Both the position numbers and the translations under genes were made by a program. The notes under the pieces were generated by a model. It did no database searches, was not told where the DNA came from, and was given only the letters and a program-made list of their open reading frames with translations. This document shows positions 5,085-7,055 of a DNA stretch of 7,055 nt, one piece after another (position 1 is the first letter of the stretch; the number at the start of each line of letters is the position of its first letter). Source of the DNA: an uncultured Brevibacterium sp. (lineage in GTDB: Bacteria; Actinomycetota; Actinomycetes; Actinomycetales; Brevibacteriaceae). The stretch spans positions 1-7,055 of the forward strand of contig CABTZC010000105.1 in assembly GCA_902489185.1 (NCBI GenBank), written 5' to 3'.

Positions 5085-5671
5085 GCGGATCACGCGCAGT
5101 TGACCCGGTTAAACCGGGCGAGGATGACCAGATCGAGATCCTGGGGTACGAAAACCTCAAGGACCGAGGTTGGTGGACCGGCCGTGCGGGACTAGTGATG
5201 CCCGCGCTCATGGCAGCAATTGCCACGTACATGTTGCTTGGCCAGTTTGCGATGAAAGTCCCGGAAAGTGTGGACCTACCAGGACCACAGTTCTTCCCGT
5301 GGATCGTCATTATTGCCCTGTACGTGCTGGCCGCTGTGCTCGCGGTTGACATCATCCGCAAGCCACAGCTCCCTGAGCTCGCACCCGCAACCGAACCAGA
5401 AGACCTAGAAGAACGTGCCTGGTACACCGACTGGCGTGCCCTGGCCTGGGCCGTAGGCGGGCTGGTTCTGTTCATCGCACTGATCGTGCCAATCGGATGG
5501 ATCATTTCAGCCGCCTTGATGTTCGTCATGGTGGCCCACGCGATCGGTTCACGACGCTGGCTCATGGACGTGCTAGTTGGGTTCTTCTTATCAAGTGTTA
5601 TCTACCTGATTTTCGCAGTGCTCTTAAGCGTTGACCTGCCGTCAGGACTGATTTTTGCAGGAGGCCGCTGA
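5081..5671 (+). CDS. tctB: Tripartite tricarboxylate transporter small membrane subunit
   Basis: This 196-residue protein is the poorly conserved small membrane partner of TctA. After a polar, acidic N-terminal stretch (1-30), hydrophobic segments appear at about 36-55, 72-92, 118-137, 139-155 and 161-182. The TctB signature of a proline/glycine turn before the second helix is present as LPGPQFFP (66-73). An acidic linker, PELAPATEPEDLEE (98-111), separates helices two and three. The start is GTG at 5081, overlapping the tctC stop by four bases, with AAGGAG (5067-5072) inside the end of tctC at eight bases; translational coupling is therefore likely. The gene ends at TGA 5669-5671, sharing its last base with the tctA ATG. 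Identification relies on position between tctC and tctA, topology and the FFP motif. Confidence 0.9.
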   Translation: MSGSRAVDPVKPGEDDQIEILGYENLKDRGWWTGRAGLVMPALMAAIATYMLLGQFAMKVPESVDLPGPQFFPWIVIIALYVLAAVLAVDIIRKPQLPELAPATEPEDLEERAWYTDWRALAWAVGGLVLFIALIVPIGWIISAALMFVMVAHAIGSRRWLMDVLVGFFLSSVIYLIFAVLLSVDLPSGLIFAGGR

Positions 5672-7055
5672 TGGATGCCCTAAGTTCACTCATTGAAGGG
5701 TTTGGTTCCGCACTCGTCCCCATCAACCTGATCTGGGTGCTAGTGGGATGTTTGCTGGGTACCGCGGTGGGAGTGCTACCCGGCCTGGGTTCGTCAATGG
5801 CAGTGGCCCTGCTGTTGCCCATGACCTTTGCGCTCGAGCCCACCGGAGCTTTCATCATGTTTGCCGGTGTGTACTTTGGTGGGTTGTTCGGGGATTCGAC
5901 CATGGCGATTCTCATGAACACGCCAGGGCAGTCCTCCGCGATCGCCTCAACGTTCGAAGGTCACAAGATGGCCACCTCGGGACGGGCGCCGCAGGCGTTG
6001 GCGACCGCCGCTATTGGTGCGTTCATAGGTGGAATGATCGCCAGCGTCCTGGTGGTGTTCTTAGCCCCCACCCTGGCGAACCTGTCCGCGTTCTTTGGTC
6101 CGGCCGAATACTTCGCGCTCGCCTTGTTCGCGTTTGTCGCAACGTCGTCAGTGGTTTCGGATTCCGTGGTCAAGGGGCTGGGATCGCTGGCGTTGGGCCT
6201 GGCGATCGCGGTCGTGGGAATCGACTCCGTGTCCGGTGTGGAACGGTTCACCGCTGGTGTGCCGGAGCTGTTTGACGGCATTTCGATTGTGACCGTGACC
6301 GTGGCTGTGCTGGCCTTGGGTGAGATTCTGCGGGTTGCTAGCCGGGCCAGCCGTGAGCGGGACCAGTTCAAGGTGCTGGCGGCGGGGCGTCCATTCTTGT
6401 CCCGCGCCGAGGTGCGTCAGGCTCTACCTGCATGGTTGCGCGGTACTGCCATTGGGTTGCCCTTCGGTGTCGTGCCCGTGGGTGGCTCTGAAGTGCCCAC
6501 GTTTATGGCGTATGGGCTGGAGCGCAGGATTGACAAGAAGTCAGGGCGCAACCAGTTTGGTAAGGGTGCGATCCAAGGTTTGGCAGCCCCCGAGGCGGCA
6601 GGTAACGCGACCACGGGTATGGCCATGGCGTCGCTGTTGGCTTTAGGGTTGCCGGTCACCGGAACCGCGGCGATTCTGTTGGCGGCTTTTAAGCAGTATG
6701 GTCTGCAGCCTGGGCCGTTGCTGTTTGACCGCTCGCCCGAACTGGTGTGGGGTCTGCTGGCGAGCTTCTTCATCGCAATGGTGGTGTTGTTGATTCTCAA
6801 TCTGCCGTTTGCGCCGCTGTGGGCGAAGCTGTTGCTGATCCCTAAGCCGTACTTGTACGCGGGCATCACCATGTTCTGTGTGTTGGGTATTTGGGCGACG
6901 TCGAACTCGGTGTTTGACCTGGCCATGCTGTTGGGCATTGGGATCGTCGGTTGGATGATGCGACGCTTTGGTATGCCGATTGCGCCGCTGATGATTGGCA
7001 TGGTGTTGGGGCCGTTGGCTGAAACGAACCTGCGTGACGCCCTGCTCAGCTCGAA
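5671..7055 (+). CDS. tctA: Tripartite tricarboxylate transporter large permease (3' end outside window)
   Basis: The frame is open from ATG 5671 to the window end, giving 461 residues with no stop; family members are about 500 residues, so most of the gene is present. TctA is the large membrane subunit that carries out sodium- or proton-coupled uptake of the substrate presented by TctC. It is hydrophobic throughout and shows the family's two related halves: GVLPGLG (34-40), YFGGLFGDS (68-76), NTPG (83-86) and EGHKMA (96-101) in the first; FGVVPVGGSEVPTFMAYGLE (265-284), FGKGAIQGLAAPEAAGNA (296-313) and LALGLPVTGTAAILL (333-347) in the second. The usual APEAANNA element reads APEAAGNA, with Gly311 where Asn is common. 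The start follows AGGAGG (5659-5664) at six bases and shares one base with the tctB stop (TGATG). Substrate cannot be fixed from sequence; citrate is plausible. Confidence 0.95.
   Translation, partial: MDALSSLIEGFGSALVPINLIWVLVGCLLGTAVGVLPGLGSSMAVALLLPMTFALEPTGAFIMFAGVYFGGLFGDSTMAILMNTPGQSSAIASTFEGHKMATSGRAPQALATAAIGAFIGGMIASVLVVFLAPTLANLSAFFGPAEYFALALFAFVATSSVVSDSVVKGLGSLALGLAIAVVGIDSVSGVERFTAGVPELFDGISIVTVTVAVLALGEILRVASRASRERDQFKVLAAGRPFLSRAEVRQALPAWLRGTAIGLPFGVVPVGGSEVPTFMAYGLERRIDKKSGRNQFGKGAIQGLAAPEAAGNATTGMAMASLLALGLPVTGTAAILLAAFKQYGLQPGPLLFDRSPELVWGLLASFFIAMVVLLILNLPFAPLWAKLLLIPKPYLYAGITMFCVLGIWATSNSVFDLAMLLGIGIVGWMMRRFGMPIAPLMIGMVLGPLAETNLRDALLSS

Noticed and set aside
4936..5565. 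209-codon minus-strand frame across tctC/tctB
   Set aside because: It is antisense to two well-supported genes, and its Ser/Arg/Pro-rich composition is typical of a shadow frame.
6417..7001. 194-codon minus-strand frame across tctA
   Set aside because: It is antisense to the conserved second half of TctA, with no domain or ribosome-binding evidence.

Overview
The window is a GC-rich bacterial chromosome segment, most likely from an actinobacterium (Actinomycetota). The inference rests on an FprA-type NADPH:ferredoxin reductase, an FMN reductase resembling the actinobacterial CE1759 group, GTG starts with one probable leaderless mRNA, and C/G-ended codons. Genus cannot be read from the sequence. 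There are seven well-supported protein genes and no RNA genes, insertion sequences, CRISPR arrays or prophage.

Layout. Bases 1-70 hold at most the last 12 codons of an unrecognised + strand gene. rarD (71-1033, minus) encodes a ten-helix EamA/DMT-family permease. A GT-rich, repeat-bearing spacer separates it from the divergent fprA (1205-2605). fprA is followed, after a 126-base leader with several good inverted repeats, by a small NADPH-dependent FMN reductase (2732-3391). A 77-base spacer with nothing recognisable lies between this gene and the convergent yajQ (3469-3960, minus), a conserved nucleotide-binding protein.

The right part is a tripartite tricarboxylate transporter operon, tctC-tctB-tctA, divergent from yajQ. 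tctC (4092-5084) is the extracytoplasmic binding protein, tctB (5081-5671) the small membrane subunit and tctA (5671 to beyond the window end) the large permease. tctC/tctB overlap by 4 bases and tctB/tctA by 1 base, each downstream start having its own Shine-Dalgarno site. The 131-base yajQ/tctC spacer is the richest regulatory stretch: a good tctC promoter, a yajQ -10 box, two perfect dyads and a 9-base direct repeat spaced 40 bases apart. By analogy with Corynebacterium glutamicum tctCBA, the substrate may be citrate or another tricarboxylate, but the sequence alone does not fix it.

I found no undescribed multi-gene system. The genes are ordinary housekeeping and transport functions. The points worth a second look are mostly non-coding (tctC operators, the FMN reductase leader with a decoy-like start site, rarD repeats and leaderless start), plus the lack of a lipoprotein cysteine in TctC and deviations from usual signature residues in TctA.
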